Source: Deltaproteobacteria bacterium
Lineage (GTDB): Bacteria; Bdellovibrionota; JACOXK01; 2-02-FULL-40-11
Length of the DNA stretch: 6,416 bases
Assembly: GCA_016193165.1 (NCBI GenBank)
Contig: JACPST010000167.1
Span: forward strand, 1-6,416
Direction: 5' to 3'
A program made the translations under genes and the position numbers. Positions 1-6,098 of this stretch are shown in pieces. The notes below the pieces were generated by a model that saw nothing but the letters and a program-made list of their open reading frames with translations, ran no database searches and was not told the DNA's origin. The stretch's first letter is position 1; the number at the start of each line of letters is the position of its first letter.

Positions 1-500
1 AAACTGGGCCATACCTTCGCGCACACCTCCGCAAGTTTTTCTTTCCACACTGGAACTTCGAGCGCCAACTTTAAGATCGGATTAGAAAGAATCACTCCGT
101 GAGGAACCACTCCATGCTTGCGGGAGGCATCCACCAGATACTGCAAACATACCAAAGCTCCGAAACTATGCCCAAAAAGATAAATGGGGCGATTGTTTTC
201 ATGAATCGAAACCAACCTTAAAAATTTTCCCAAATCGTCGGCCAAAACATGAAGTCCCGGCGCATGGCCCCGCTTTCCTCGAGAAATCCCATGTCCTCTC
301 TGGTCATACCCATAAAACGCCATGGATTTATGCGCAAAAGCATTGATTAAATTTTGATACCGCCCGGAATGCTCTCCTAAGCCATGGACAAAAACCATCA
401 CCTTGTCGCAAAAAACGGGCCGCCACGATTGATAGGTTAAAATCGTTTTGTCCGCGCCTTCAAACAATCCTTTAAAATATTGATAGGGTTCATGAATCAT
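1..500 (-). CDS. Alpha/beta hydrolase, monoacylglycerol lipase-like (partial, C-terminus beyond left edge)
   Basis: A serine hydrolase of the alpha/beta fold, closest in motif pattern to the monoacylglycerol lipase / lysophospholipase group (Hydrolase_4, 'serine aminopeptidase S33' in many databases). I translated 166 codons from the ATG at 500. Residues 39-48 read HGLGEHSGRY, the oxyanion-side HG motif of this group. Residues 66-71 are DQRGHG, followed by GKRGH at 75-79. The nucleophile elbow is GHSFG at 110-114, so Ser112 is the expected catalytic serine. The catalytic Asp and His would lie beyond the window; family members are usually about 270-320 residues, so a little over half is visible. 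No signal peptide or membrane segment is seen at the N-terminus. The start overlaps the helicase stop (ATGA, 497-500) and I see no strong ribosome-binding site, so translation was probably coupled to the upstream gene. The substrate cannot be told; a lipid ester is an inference from the family. Confidence 0.9.
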   Translation of the reverse strand, partial: MIHEPYQYFKGLFEGADKTILTYQSWRPVFCDKVMVFVHGLGEHSGRYQNLINAFAHKSMAFYGYDQRGHGISRGKRGHAPGLHVLADDLGKFLRLVSIHENNRPIYLFGHSFGALVCLQYLVDASRKHGVVPHGVILSNPILKLALEVPVWKEKLAEVCAKVWPS

Positions 501-1314
501 AAAAACGTTGCTTCGCACATCACAGATTTTAACAAAGGTTTAGAACTCTCAATAAATGACGCCCAACTGCCGGCTCGCGCTTTAGGGTTTCCTGTGGATA
601 AAACCAGTTTATTTTTCGCGCGCGTCACAGCCACGTAAAAAAGTCTCTTGGATTCTTCCCTTTCACATTCACGTTCTTTTTTCTTAATCTCCGTATAAAT
701 AGAGTCTTCTTTTAGCCCAATCCCAATTTTTTTGTCAATGAGAAGCAAGGGAGAATCTTTCCGGGGCAAATACCCCAAATCTGGAATATACACGGTATCA
801 AACTCAAGCCCCTTGGCTTGATGCACGGTAAGAAGCCTCACCCCTTCTTCAGACGACTCTTCCAAAGGTTCTGAAGCTACGATCTCCTCTTCTTGCAGCG
901 CTTCCATATAGTGTAAAAACTCAACCCACTGAAAGTCTGGATTTTGTTTTTCAAACTCTCGGATGAGTTTTAAAAATCTTCGCCCTCGAAGGGTGTCTGG
1001 CGCAATATTTCGATACCAGGATTCCAAAGACATACGCTCCTTGGCCCATGCCAGTTTTTGAAGCGCAAAAAGGAATTTCTGAACTTTTTTTCCTTCACGC
1101 TTTGCCTCAGATTTTGAAAGATGAGGAAGGGTATCCCACCGTTTTAAAAGTGCTTCTAAAGATGAATGATTTTGAGCGCGAGCTTGGGCTAAAACACCCA
1201 GCGTTTTTAAAGAAAGTCCACTCCACGGAGCTGAAAGCACGGTCCATAAAGAAAAATCATCTGAAGGATTTAATGCCCATTTCAAAAGCGCCACCAGTTC
1301 TGGGATCTCTCGAC

Positions 1315-1330
1315 TTTGGTCTCTTCATAC
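1315..1330 (-). other. Frameshift/deletion junction in the helicase gene
   Basis: Up to about 1321 the frame reads IAILFRAMTFSPLYEET. After that it gives KVERSQNWWRF and a stop at 1282-1284. The -1 frame from CAA at 1318 reads QSREIPELVALLKWALNP, which is the normal family sequence. UvrD-family proteins carry roughly 16-18 residues between the two blocks (the '...GIPY...G.GFY' segment), and these are missing here. A deletion of about 50 bp, not divisible by three, explains both the lost residues and the frame change. The exact endpoints cannot be fixed without a close homologue. Confidence 0.8.
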
Positions 1331-1373
1331 AAAGGACTAAACGTCATCGCTCGAAATAAAATAGCGATGTTGG

Positions 1374-1382
1374 CCCCCCCCC
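1374..1382 (-). repeat. Nine-base G homopolymer tract inside the helicase gene
   Basis: Nine consecutive C on the plus strand, G on the coding strand, encode W-G-G-A in the stretch KQGKWGGANIAILFR. The frame is the same and plausible on both sides, so the tract is currently in frame. Tracts of this length can slip in replication or sequencing. It lies only about 55 bp upstream of the frameshift junction but does not itself cause it. Confidence 0.9.
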
Positions 1383-2472
1383 ATTTTCCCTGCTTTTTCA
1401 AATGCGCCGATAACCATGCCGCCTCTTTTTTTCGCGCTTCTTGGGTCAGCGACCCTTCAGAAGAAAGATCTTCTCCTTCTTCTTCTTTTCGTGTCCAATA
1501 CTCGATCGAAGGAGTTGTTCGGGGCTCCATCCGTGTGGGTTCAGAGGCAATAAAAGCTTCCCCCAACAAAGGTTGAAAAAGCGTATTGGTAAATTCAATC
1601 AACGTCTTGTGGCTTCGAAAATTTTCTAAAAGCTCAAAACAAAATCCCTGATGCTCTAAAATATCTTCCTTAACTTCATAAAAAAGAGACACATCGGCCC
1701 CTCGAAATCGATAAATGGATTGCTTAGGATCTCCCACCACCATTAAAAAAGGGCACTGAGGTTCTTGAGTTAAAAGATCAATGATCAATCGCTGAACATC
1801 ATTGGTATCTTGAAATTCATCAACCAATATGAGTTTAAAGAGCTTCCGATAGTGCTTTAAAAGCGCTGGATGCGACTTCAAAAGATCAAAACAGTTCCAC
1901 AAAAGATCATCAAAATCACACACATTCTTTTGCTTTTTTTGAGTCTGATACTCGGATTCTATCTTGTGAAAAACAGAAAATAAGGGGTCTAAAATCCGGG
2001 CTGAAGACGAAGGGACTTTTTGAACAGTTCTCAACTGAAATCTTTTTTCATAAAGCCCCTTGACCAAAGATTTCAATTTATAAAAACCATATTCTGTTAA
2101 TAAAAACGAAAACGCTGGATCTTTTGCCTGCAAAAGCTTCTGAAAGGTTTCCTGAAAAACCTTATTTTTTAAAAAAAAAGCTTGTTCGGAAGACAAAACA
2201 GAAAACGTGGTCGACAGCCCCGCCTCCCAGGCATGTTCTTTTAGAATACGACGACAAAACCCATGAATAGTAGAAACCCAAAGTTGATCCACAGCCTGTT
2301 GGGGAAGGGTCGCTGACCCAAGGCGCCCAACACACGCCACCACACGATCTTTAATTTCTTGCGCTGCCTTTTCTGTAAAGGTGATCGCCACGAGCTGAGG
2401 CGGCTTAAAACCATCTTTCTGCAAACCCGCCACCAGACGTTCAACCAAGATGCGCGTTTTTCCAGAGCCAGG

Positions 2473-2475
2473 CTA
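2473..2475 (-). other. In-frame TAG inside the Walker A motif of the helicase
   Basis: The minus strand reads ...GTC ATT GAG GCT TAG CCT GGC TCT GGA AAA ACG, i.e. V-I-E-A-stop-P-G-S-G-K-T. The stop is codon 29 of the gene starting at 2559. In related helicases this position of the P-loop is usually Ser or Gly (EASxGxGKT, AGPGSGKT). A single C-to-A change from a TCG serine codon would create it. The frame is open and clearly homologous on both sides, so this is an interruption and not the end of a separate gene. Confidence 0.92.
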
Positions 2476-2591
2476 AGCCTCAATGACAAGCCGAGGAACT
2501 TTTGTATGCACGATCTGGTACTGCTTTGCGGTGAGAGAAACTTCTTGTATTTCACTCATGACTAAAAAAAAGACAATTTCCTAAAAATGAA

Positions 2592-2597
2592 ATAATA
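2592..2597 (-). promoter_or_regulatory. Possible -10 box of a helicase promoter
   Basis: The coding strand has TATTAT (5 of 6 to TATAAT), 32 bases before the helicase ATG and inside GAATATTATTTC. No good -35 hexamer is found at 16-18 bp, so the call is weak. Its position just downstream of the DnaA-box repeats would suit a regulated promoter. Confidence 0.25.
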
Positions 2598-2619
2598 TTC
2601 AAAGATTAGGGACCCAAAA

Positions 2620-2649
2620 CCACAGAAAAAAACTGTTTATCCACAGAAA
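2620..2649. repeat. Direct repeats CCACAGAAA, 21 bp apart
   Basis: The plus strand has CCACAGAAA at 2620-2628 and again at 2641-2649. The start-to-start spacing of 21 bp is two helical turns. Each copy continues into a CTGT (2633-2636 and 2650-2653, the latter ACTGTG), so each forms a small inverted element, ACAG-A7-CTGT and CACAG-AAA-CTGTG. This is an operator-like layout, but two copies in AT-rich DNA can arise by chance. Confidence 0.5.
2626..2646 (-). terminator. Weak intrinsic-terminator-like hairpin after HU
   Basis: Read on the minus strand, CTGT-GGATAA-ACAG (2646-2633) is followed by seven T (2632-2626), about 50 bases after the HU stop. The stem is only 4 bp, so efficient termination is doubtful. 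It overlaps the DnaA-box and direct-repeat elements, which may be the real reason for the structure. Confidence 0.22.
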
Positions 2650-2659
2650 CTGTGTATCA
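2637..2659. promoter_or_regulatory. Pair of inverted DnaA-box-like sites
   Basis: TTATCCACA at 2637-2645 on the plus strand is an exact match to the strong E. coli DnaA-box consensus. Five bases further, 2651-2659 read on the minus strand is TGATACACA, which matches TTATNCACA at 8 of 9 positions. The two face each other across GAAAC. The sequence match is seen directly; binding by DnaA is inference. Possible roles are DnaA control of the helicase gene or titration of DnaA. Two boxes and no dnaA or dnaN neighbour do not make an origin. Confidence 0.4.
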
Positions 2660-2672
2660 CTAGTAATAGTGA
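2657..2672. repeat. Short palindrome downstream of HU
   Basis: TCACTA-GTAA-TAGTGA is a perfect 6-bp inverted repeat with a 4-base spacer, about 25 bases past the HU stop. It has no T-tract directly behind it, so it is not a classic terminator. It could protect the HU transcript end or be a protein-binding site. Confidence 0.4.
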
Positions 2673-2697
2673 AAGGAAAGTCTATTTCAACAGTCTG

Positions 2698-2967
2698 CTA
2701 GAACAAATTTTTCAAAGACTTGCTGGCTTTGAAAGCTGGGGTCTTAAAGGCAGCAATGTGGATAGCCTCACCCGTTTGAGGATTTTTACTAACACGCGGA
2801 TTTCGCTGATTCACATACCATTTGCCAAATCCAGAAATTCTAACCTCTTCTCCTTTTTTGAGAGTTTCTTGGATGGTCTCAATGAGGATATTTAGAATTT
2901 TTTTGGAGTGGGTTTTTGTAAGATTATTTTTTTGGGCAAAAGTTTCTACAAGCTTAGCTTTATTCAT
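2698..2967 (-). CDS. HU/IHF-family histone-like DNA-binding protein
   Basis: A small nucleoid protein that binds and bends DNA as a dimer. The 89 residues match the usual family length of about 90. The N-terminus MNKAKLVETFAQKNNLTKT is the helical dimerisation part. Then come the GFGKW turn (residues 47-51, family GFGTF), the beta-arm with KNPQTGEAI (61-69; the conserved Pro63 is the DNA-intercalating tip residue) and the closing FKTPAFKASKSLKNLF. HU and a single-subunit IHF relative cannot be told apart here. It lies 48 bp after the AddB-like gene, probably co-transcribed, and stops with TAG at its normal family length. The leader is unusual: a hairpin abuts the ATG, there is no strong Shine-Dalgarno, and a lone TTGACT (minus strand, 3009-3004) lacks a convincing -10. 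HU-type proteins affect recombination and end processing in general; a link to its nuclease and helicase neighbours is inference from position. Confidence 0.96.
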   Translation of the reverse strand: MNKAKLVETFAQKNNLTKTHSKKILNILIETIQETLKKGEEVRISGFGKWYVNQRNPRVSKNPQTGEAIHIAAFKTPAFKASKSLKNLF

Positions 2968-2985
2968 ACGCTTTTTAGAAGCGTA
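2967..2985 (-). promoter_or_regulatory. Hairpin at the HU translation start
   Basis: The coding strand reads TACGCTT-CTAAA-AAGCGTA, a perfect 7-bp inverted repeat with a 5-base loop. The last A is the first base of the HU start codon. A further G-U pair could extend it by one. In mRNA this would pair the region where a ribosome-binding site is expected, so it could limit translation. As DNA it could be a protein-binding palindrome. Structure is seen; function is inference. Confidence 0.5.
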
Positions 2986-3015
2986 CTAAAAAAGAAAGAA
3001 AGGAGTCAAATATTT

Positions 3016-4995
3016 TTAAACTTGCTCACACATATTTTTGAGCTCGCACGCCGCATAACACCTCTGGGGTGTGGCCGGAAAAGAAAAAGTTTTAATTTTT
3101 TCAACCAAAGAAAAAACTTCTGAAAGTGTTTTTTCTTTTAAGATCTGCCATTCCTCTTTCGTTTCACATAGAAAGCCCTTTTTAACATCACACTCTTTAA
3201 CGCGATAAAAAAATCCCCGAGAAGGAGTAAAACCAGGTAAAAAAAACTGCTCCATCGCCATGGCGTACAAAGTCAGCTGAAAACTTTTCCCTTCCATCAC
3301 CTCTTTGGTCGAAGGAACGGTAGAGCCTGTTTTATAATCAATTATTTCAAATTCTTTGGCTTTTTCATCCACATTCACTCGATCGATTTTCCCTCGAAGA
3401 AAAAGGACTTTTCCTTTCCACGCAAGCTCTAAAGGTTTTTGAGCCCGCGTTCCAAAGGCCAGTTCAAAATACCGTGGAGTAAAACGACTTTTAGCGCGCC
3501 ACACCTTTTCTTCTTCTAAAAAATCCTTCAAAAGTTTGGTCATCCGTTTCCGGTCAGGCTCTAAAAGCTCTTTTTGGAATCGGCCGGTTAAAATAGAGGC
3601 GCTTTCACTCATCGCTTCTTCTAAAGAAAGAGATTTGGAAAAATAGCGATACAAAATATCATGAATCCATTCTCCTTCTTCTTGCGTCGTTAGTTCTGGG
3701 CCTATTTTTTTTTCGGGATGAAGATTAAGACATTCTTTGAGTAAAAATCCATGAGGACATCTTTGGTACTGGATTAAAGAGCGAATGGAATAAATTTTAG
3801 GCAAAAAATCAGTCTTGTTTTGGGATGAAAAAGAAAGAATTCTAGAACGTTCTTTCTTTTGAGATTCCAAAACAGAAGATTTTTTAGAACGATACTCTGT
3901 CACCGAAATCTGAGGAGATTCTTTTAAAAACTCCTCGAACACCGCCGCGGGGCGATGGGCATAGGTCAACCATAATTTTTGACATCGGGTTTCTAGCCCA
4001 TGAAGCAAGTTTTTGGTTTCTTCTTTGTGGTCACTTTGAGTCTTAAATACAACAGTTTGAAATACCTGATTCAAATGTCCCTTTTCTTCATCACTTAAAA
4101 AAGAAGGAGACAGGGGGAACGAGAACGCCCCGCATAGAAACACCCTCTTCATGTTGGGAAAAACCATCGTATTGGGATGCCATTCTAAGAGGGACACACG
4201 CTCATGATTTTCTTCTGACGAATTCCAGAAAGAAAAAGGAATGTTCGCGCGCCCTAAAACAGATTCCAGCTCTTGCCTGTAATCCGCGAGCCTCGTACAG
4301 AATACAAAAAGAGAAGAAGCAGAAATCCCCGCATGAAGATTTTTTTCAAGGTGCGCGCAAATCAGATCTACTTCTTGTTCAGGCGTTTGAGTTTCAAGAA
4401 CAGAAGGGACTTGAGTTGACTTTTCAAGTCCCGCGATAGACAACTGCTCAATTTCAACTCTCTTGGCAAGCACCTCTAAAAATTCTTTTTGGAGATCTGA
4501 AAGCCGATAGGCCAAAACCAGTATTTGAGAAGGAAATTTTTCATGAGTTTTAAAAGAGGGGTTTTTAAGATTTTGAATCGCACATTCTAAAAAATCTTCT
4601 TCGTCGAACACCTCTTTCTTTTGAGAATAGGCCTCATAGAGCTTAGCCAATTTTAAAAAATGATCTGGAAACCTTAGAACCGCTTTCATAAAGTCCGGCG
4701 GGGATATTCTTTTATCTTTTAAAGATCTAAAGAGCTCTTTTGCGGCTCCTTCAAATTCTAAAGGCGCCTGCCAATTGGGAAAAAGAGTTTCACGCAATTT
4801 TTTTAAATACAAACGCTGATCGTAGGGGGTTAAAAGCCTCTGTGCTGAAGGAGAAAGACCCAAAAAACTTGCCAAAAAGCTTGTACGATAAACCAATTGC
4901 TCAAAAGGAAAAATGACAGAACGAGCCTCTTGATATTCAGTTTGAAAGCGAAAGGTCACATGGGGATCAGAGGTAACAATCCAGGATTGAGCCAT
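3016..4995 (-). CDS. AddB-like ATP-independent PD-(D/E)XK nuclease subunit with Fe-S cysteines
   Basis: The probable nuclease subunit of an AddAB/RecBCD-type complex that trims DNA ends for recombination. Of its 659 residues, about 1-400 look like the degenerate helicase half of AddB: no Walker A motif, but a recognisable EQEVDLICAHLEK...FVFCTRLADYRQELE...NIPFSF stretch (206-256) and a VFLCGAFSFPLSP block (285-297). Residues 405-659 are a complete PD-(D/E)XK domain: GEWIH with His445, GKID with Asp538, IIDYKTG with Asp553 and Lys555, and the QLTLY motif (573-577). Cys413 with Cys646, Cys650 and Cys656 match the AddB-type 4Fe-4S arrangement, although the last three are spaced C-x3-C-x5-C where the usual form is C-x2-C-x5-C. 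It is far shorter than B. subtilis AddB (about 1,170), mostly in the N-terminal half. The ATG at 4995 is the only sensible start, because in-frame upstream codons meet TGA. It follows the kinase gene by 22 bp and precedes HU by 48 bp. The reading frame is intact. Confidence 0.88.
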   Translation of the reverse strand: MAQSWIVTSDPHVTFRFQTEYQEARSVIFPFEQLVYRTSFLASFLGLSPSAQRLLTPYDQRLYLKKLRETLFPNWQAPLEFEGAAKELFRSLKDKRISPPDFMKAVLRFPDHFLKLAKLYEAYSQKKEVFDEEDFLECAIQNLKNPSFKTHEKFPSQILVLAYRLSDLQKEFLEVLAKRVEIEQLSIAGLEKSTQVPSVLETQTPEQEVDLICAHLEKNLHAGISASSLFVFCTRLADYRQELESVLGRANIPFSFWNSSEENHERVSLLEWHPNTMVFPNMKRVFLCGAFSFPLSPSFLSDEEKGHLNQVFQTVVFKTQSDHKEETKNLLHGLETRCQKLWLTYAHRPAAVFEEFLKESPQISVTEYRSKKSSVLESQKKERSRILSFSSQNKTDFLPKIYSIRSLIQYQRCPHGFLLKECLNLHPEKKIGPELTTQEEGEWIHDILYRYFSKSLSLEEAMSESASILTGRFQKELLEPDRKRMTKLLKDFLEEEKVWRAKSRFTPRYFELAFGTRAQKPLELAWKGKVLFLRGKIDRVNVDEKAKEFEIIDYKTGSTVPSTKEVMEGKSFQLTLYAMAMEQFFLPGFTPSRGFFYRVKECDVKKGFLCETKEEWQILKEKTLSEVFSLVEKIKTFSFPATPQRCYAACELKNMCEQV

Positions 4996-5017
4996 ACCTT
5001 AGGCTCATATCATGATT

Positions 5018-6097
5018 TTAGGAGGGAAGAAAGACTGTAAATGTGGTTCCCTTGCTGACTTCACTTTGAACGTCAATTTTACCTTTGTGAAGATCCACAA
5101 TTTGTTTGCAAATGGAAAGTCCAAGACCTGTTCCCTTCTCACCCTGCGTGGGCTGAGGAGAAAGCCTGGCAAAGCGATCAAAAAGTCGAGAAAGTTCATT
5201 TTTAGGAATCCCAACTCCTTCATCACTGATAGAAAGTTCGATTCCTCCTTTGACTTTCTTTAAATGAATCGTAATTTTTTTACCCAAGGGAGTAAATTTA
5301 ATGGCATTGGTCAGTAAATTTTCTAAAACCTCTAAGAGCCTGGCCGGATCGGCTAAAATCTTAGGAACTTCTTTATCTATTTGAACATCAATGGCTATCT
5401 TTTTTGCCTCCGCCGCCATTTGGTTCATTCGAAACACTTCCTCCACAAGCTTATCTAAGGCAACTTTTTCAAGCTCTAATCCCATCTTTCCGGTTTCAAT
5501 TTTGACCACATTTAAAAGATCAGAAATCAAATTAAAAATCCCCTGGGCTTCTTCTTTAATTTTTTCGATTTGTTCTAAGTGTTCAGGCTGTAGAGAAGCT
5601 TTATTCTTAAGAATCGCCTCCACTGTTTTTTCAATTCGGGAGACTGGAGATTTAATATCGTGGCTGGCCATCCCTAAAAATTGGTTTTTGAGTTCATTGA
5701 GTTCCTTGAGTTCATCGAGCGCCTTTTTTAAGTGAAGAGCGCTTCGGACTCTGGCCTCTAACTCCTGAATATCAAAGGGTTTTGTAACATAATCTTCCGC
5801 CCCTAAAGATAACCCTTTGACTTTGCTTTCGATATCTTCTTTAGCTGTAACTAAAATAATGGGAATGTTTTTAAAATGTGTTCTTTCTTTTTTTAGGATT
5901 TCACACACTCGAAATCCGTCCATATCCGGCATCATAATGTCGAGCAAAATCACATCTGGACATTCTCGTTCAGCTTTATCGACGGCTTGCATTCCGCCGT
6001 ACGCTAAGACCGTCTGGAATCCCTTGGCGCTAAAATACTGGTTTAAAATATCCACATTTTCTTTCACATCATCGACAATTAAAATTTTAGATTTCAT
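5018..6097 (-). CDS. Receiver-histidine kinase hybrid (REC-HisKA-HATPase), soluble
   Basis: A cytoplasmic two-component protein of 359 residues with a receiver domain placed before the kinase. Receiver (about 4-120): acidic pair Asp9/Asp10, phospho-acceptor Asp53 in LLDIMMPDMDG, Thr84 and Lys106 in TKPF, so all active-site residues are present. A short leucine-rich, probably coiled-coil linker (about 122-140, LDELKELNELK) leads to the HisKA box MASHDIKSPVSR with His146. The ATPase domain shows the N box ENLLTNAIKF (259-268), G1 SDEGVGIP (291-298), the F box LFDRF (305-309) and G2 GTGLGLS (322-328). No membrane segment or sensory domain is seen, so input probably comes by phosphotransfer or protein contact, perhaps from the kinase just upstream. 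The ATG at 6097 lies 1 base after that kinase's TGA, with AGAGG nine bases upstream, indicating tight translational coupling. The output target is not visible; no DNA-binding domain is present. The link to the DNA-repair genes downstream is positional only. Confidence 0.95.
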   Translation of the reverse strand: MKSKILIVDDVKENVDILNQYFSAKGFQTVLAYGGMQAVDKAERECPDVILLDIMMPDMDGFRVCEILKKERTHFKNIPIILVTAKEDIESKVKGLSLGAEDYVTKPFDIQELEARVRSALHLKKALDELKELNELKNQFLGMASHDIKSPVSRIEKTVEAILKNKASLQPEHLEQIEKIKEEAQGIFNLISDLLNVVKIETGKMGLELEKVALDKLVEEVFRMNQMAAEAKKIAIDVQIDKEVPKILADPARLLEVLENLLTNAIKFTPLGKKITIHLKKVKGGIELSISDEGVGIPKNELSRLFDRFARLSPQPTQGEKGTGLGLSICKQIVDLHKGKIDVQSEVSKGTTFTVFLPS

Positions 6098-6098
6098 G

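Larger units (their letters stand above)
497..2559 (-). pseudogene. AddA/UvrD-like SF1A DNA helicase, disrupted by a nonsense codon and a frameshift
   Basis: Remains of an ATP-dependent 3'-5' SF1A DNA helicase of the UvrD/RecB/AddA group, probably the motor of a double-strand-break resection complex with the AddB-like gene upstream. Codons counted from ATG 2559 (TAG = codon 29) give: Q motif LTAKQYQ (9-15), Walker A EA*PGSGKT (27-35), motif Ia AITFTEKAA (58-66), Ib STIHGFCRRIL (96-106), Walker B ILVDEFQDT (244-252), motif III GDPKQSIYRFRGAD (276-289), NFRS (313-316) and IAILFR. Frame 1 then runs into nonsense and stops at 1282. The -1 frame carries on from about 1318 with QSREIPELVALLKW, motif V TVHQAKGLEF near 829-800, and motif VI FYVAVTRAK near 640-614. 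It ends at TGA 497. The restored length is about 700 residues, like UvrD/PcrA. Unlike B. subtilis AddA there is no C-terminal nuclease domain. The ATG at 2559 is chosen because the Q motif follows it. No Shine-Dalgarno lies at normal distance: an AGGA sits 19 bases upstream. If TAG is a true stop, only a 28-residue peptide is made. Confidence 0.88.
2560..2697. other. 138-bp intergenic region between HU and the helicase
   Basis: This is the only sizeable non-coding stretch in the window. It is very AT-rich. It holds a perfect DnaA-box match with an inverted imperfect partner, a pair of CCACAGAAA direct repeats 21 bp apart, a short palindrome near the HU end, a weak terminator-like hairpin with a T7 run, and a possible -10 box for the helicase. 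An eight-T run precedes the helicase ATG on the coding strand. The frame downstream of the HU stop stays open for 34 codons without family resemblance, which I take as chance. Confidence 0.75.

Noticed and set aside
1282..1382. Programmed -1 frameshifting to join the two helicase frames
   Set aside because: The shift needed is -1, but slipping at the G9 tract would meet a TGA in the new frame (inside TAT GAA) before reaching the good sequence. Slipping nearer the junction would still leave a conserved block of about 16-18 residues missing. A deletion explains both facts better.
1282..2448. Reading the two helicase open frames as two separate intact genes
   Set aside because: The first would start at a TTG in the middle of the helicase and lack Walker A. 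The second would start at a GTG within a conserved block. Together they make one helicase, so they are fragments.
2473..2475. Reassignment of TAG to an amino acid in this genome
   Set aside because: HU ends with TAG at its normal family length of 89 residues, so TAG acts as a stop here. Rare suppression at this one site cannot be excluded.
2560..2697. Replication origin in the HU-helicase spacer
   Set aside because: There are only two DnaA-like boxes in 138 bp, no dnaA, dnaN, gidA or rnpA-rpmH neighbours, and no clear unwinding element beyond general AT richness.
2596..2697. C-terminal extension of HU past its TAG (34 open codons)
   Set aside because: The downstream peptide is rich in Phe and Trp, shows no family similarity, and HU proteins normally end where this TAG lies.
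5689..5722. Short tandem-like repeat of GAGTTCATT/GAGTTCCTT units
   Set aside because: It encodes the LKELNELK coiled-coil linker of the kinase; the repeat reflects the protein heptad pattern.
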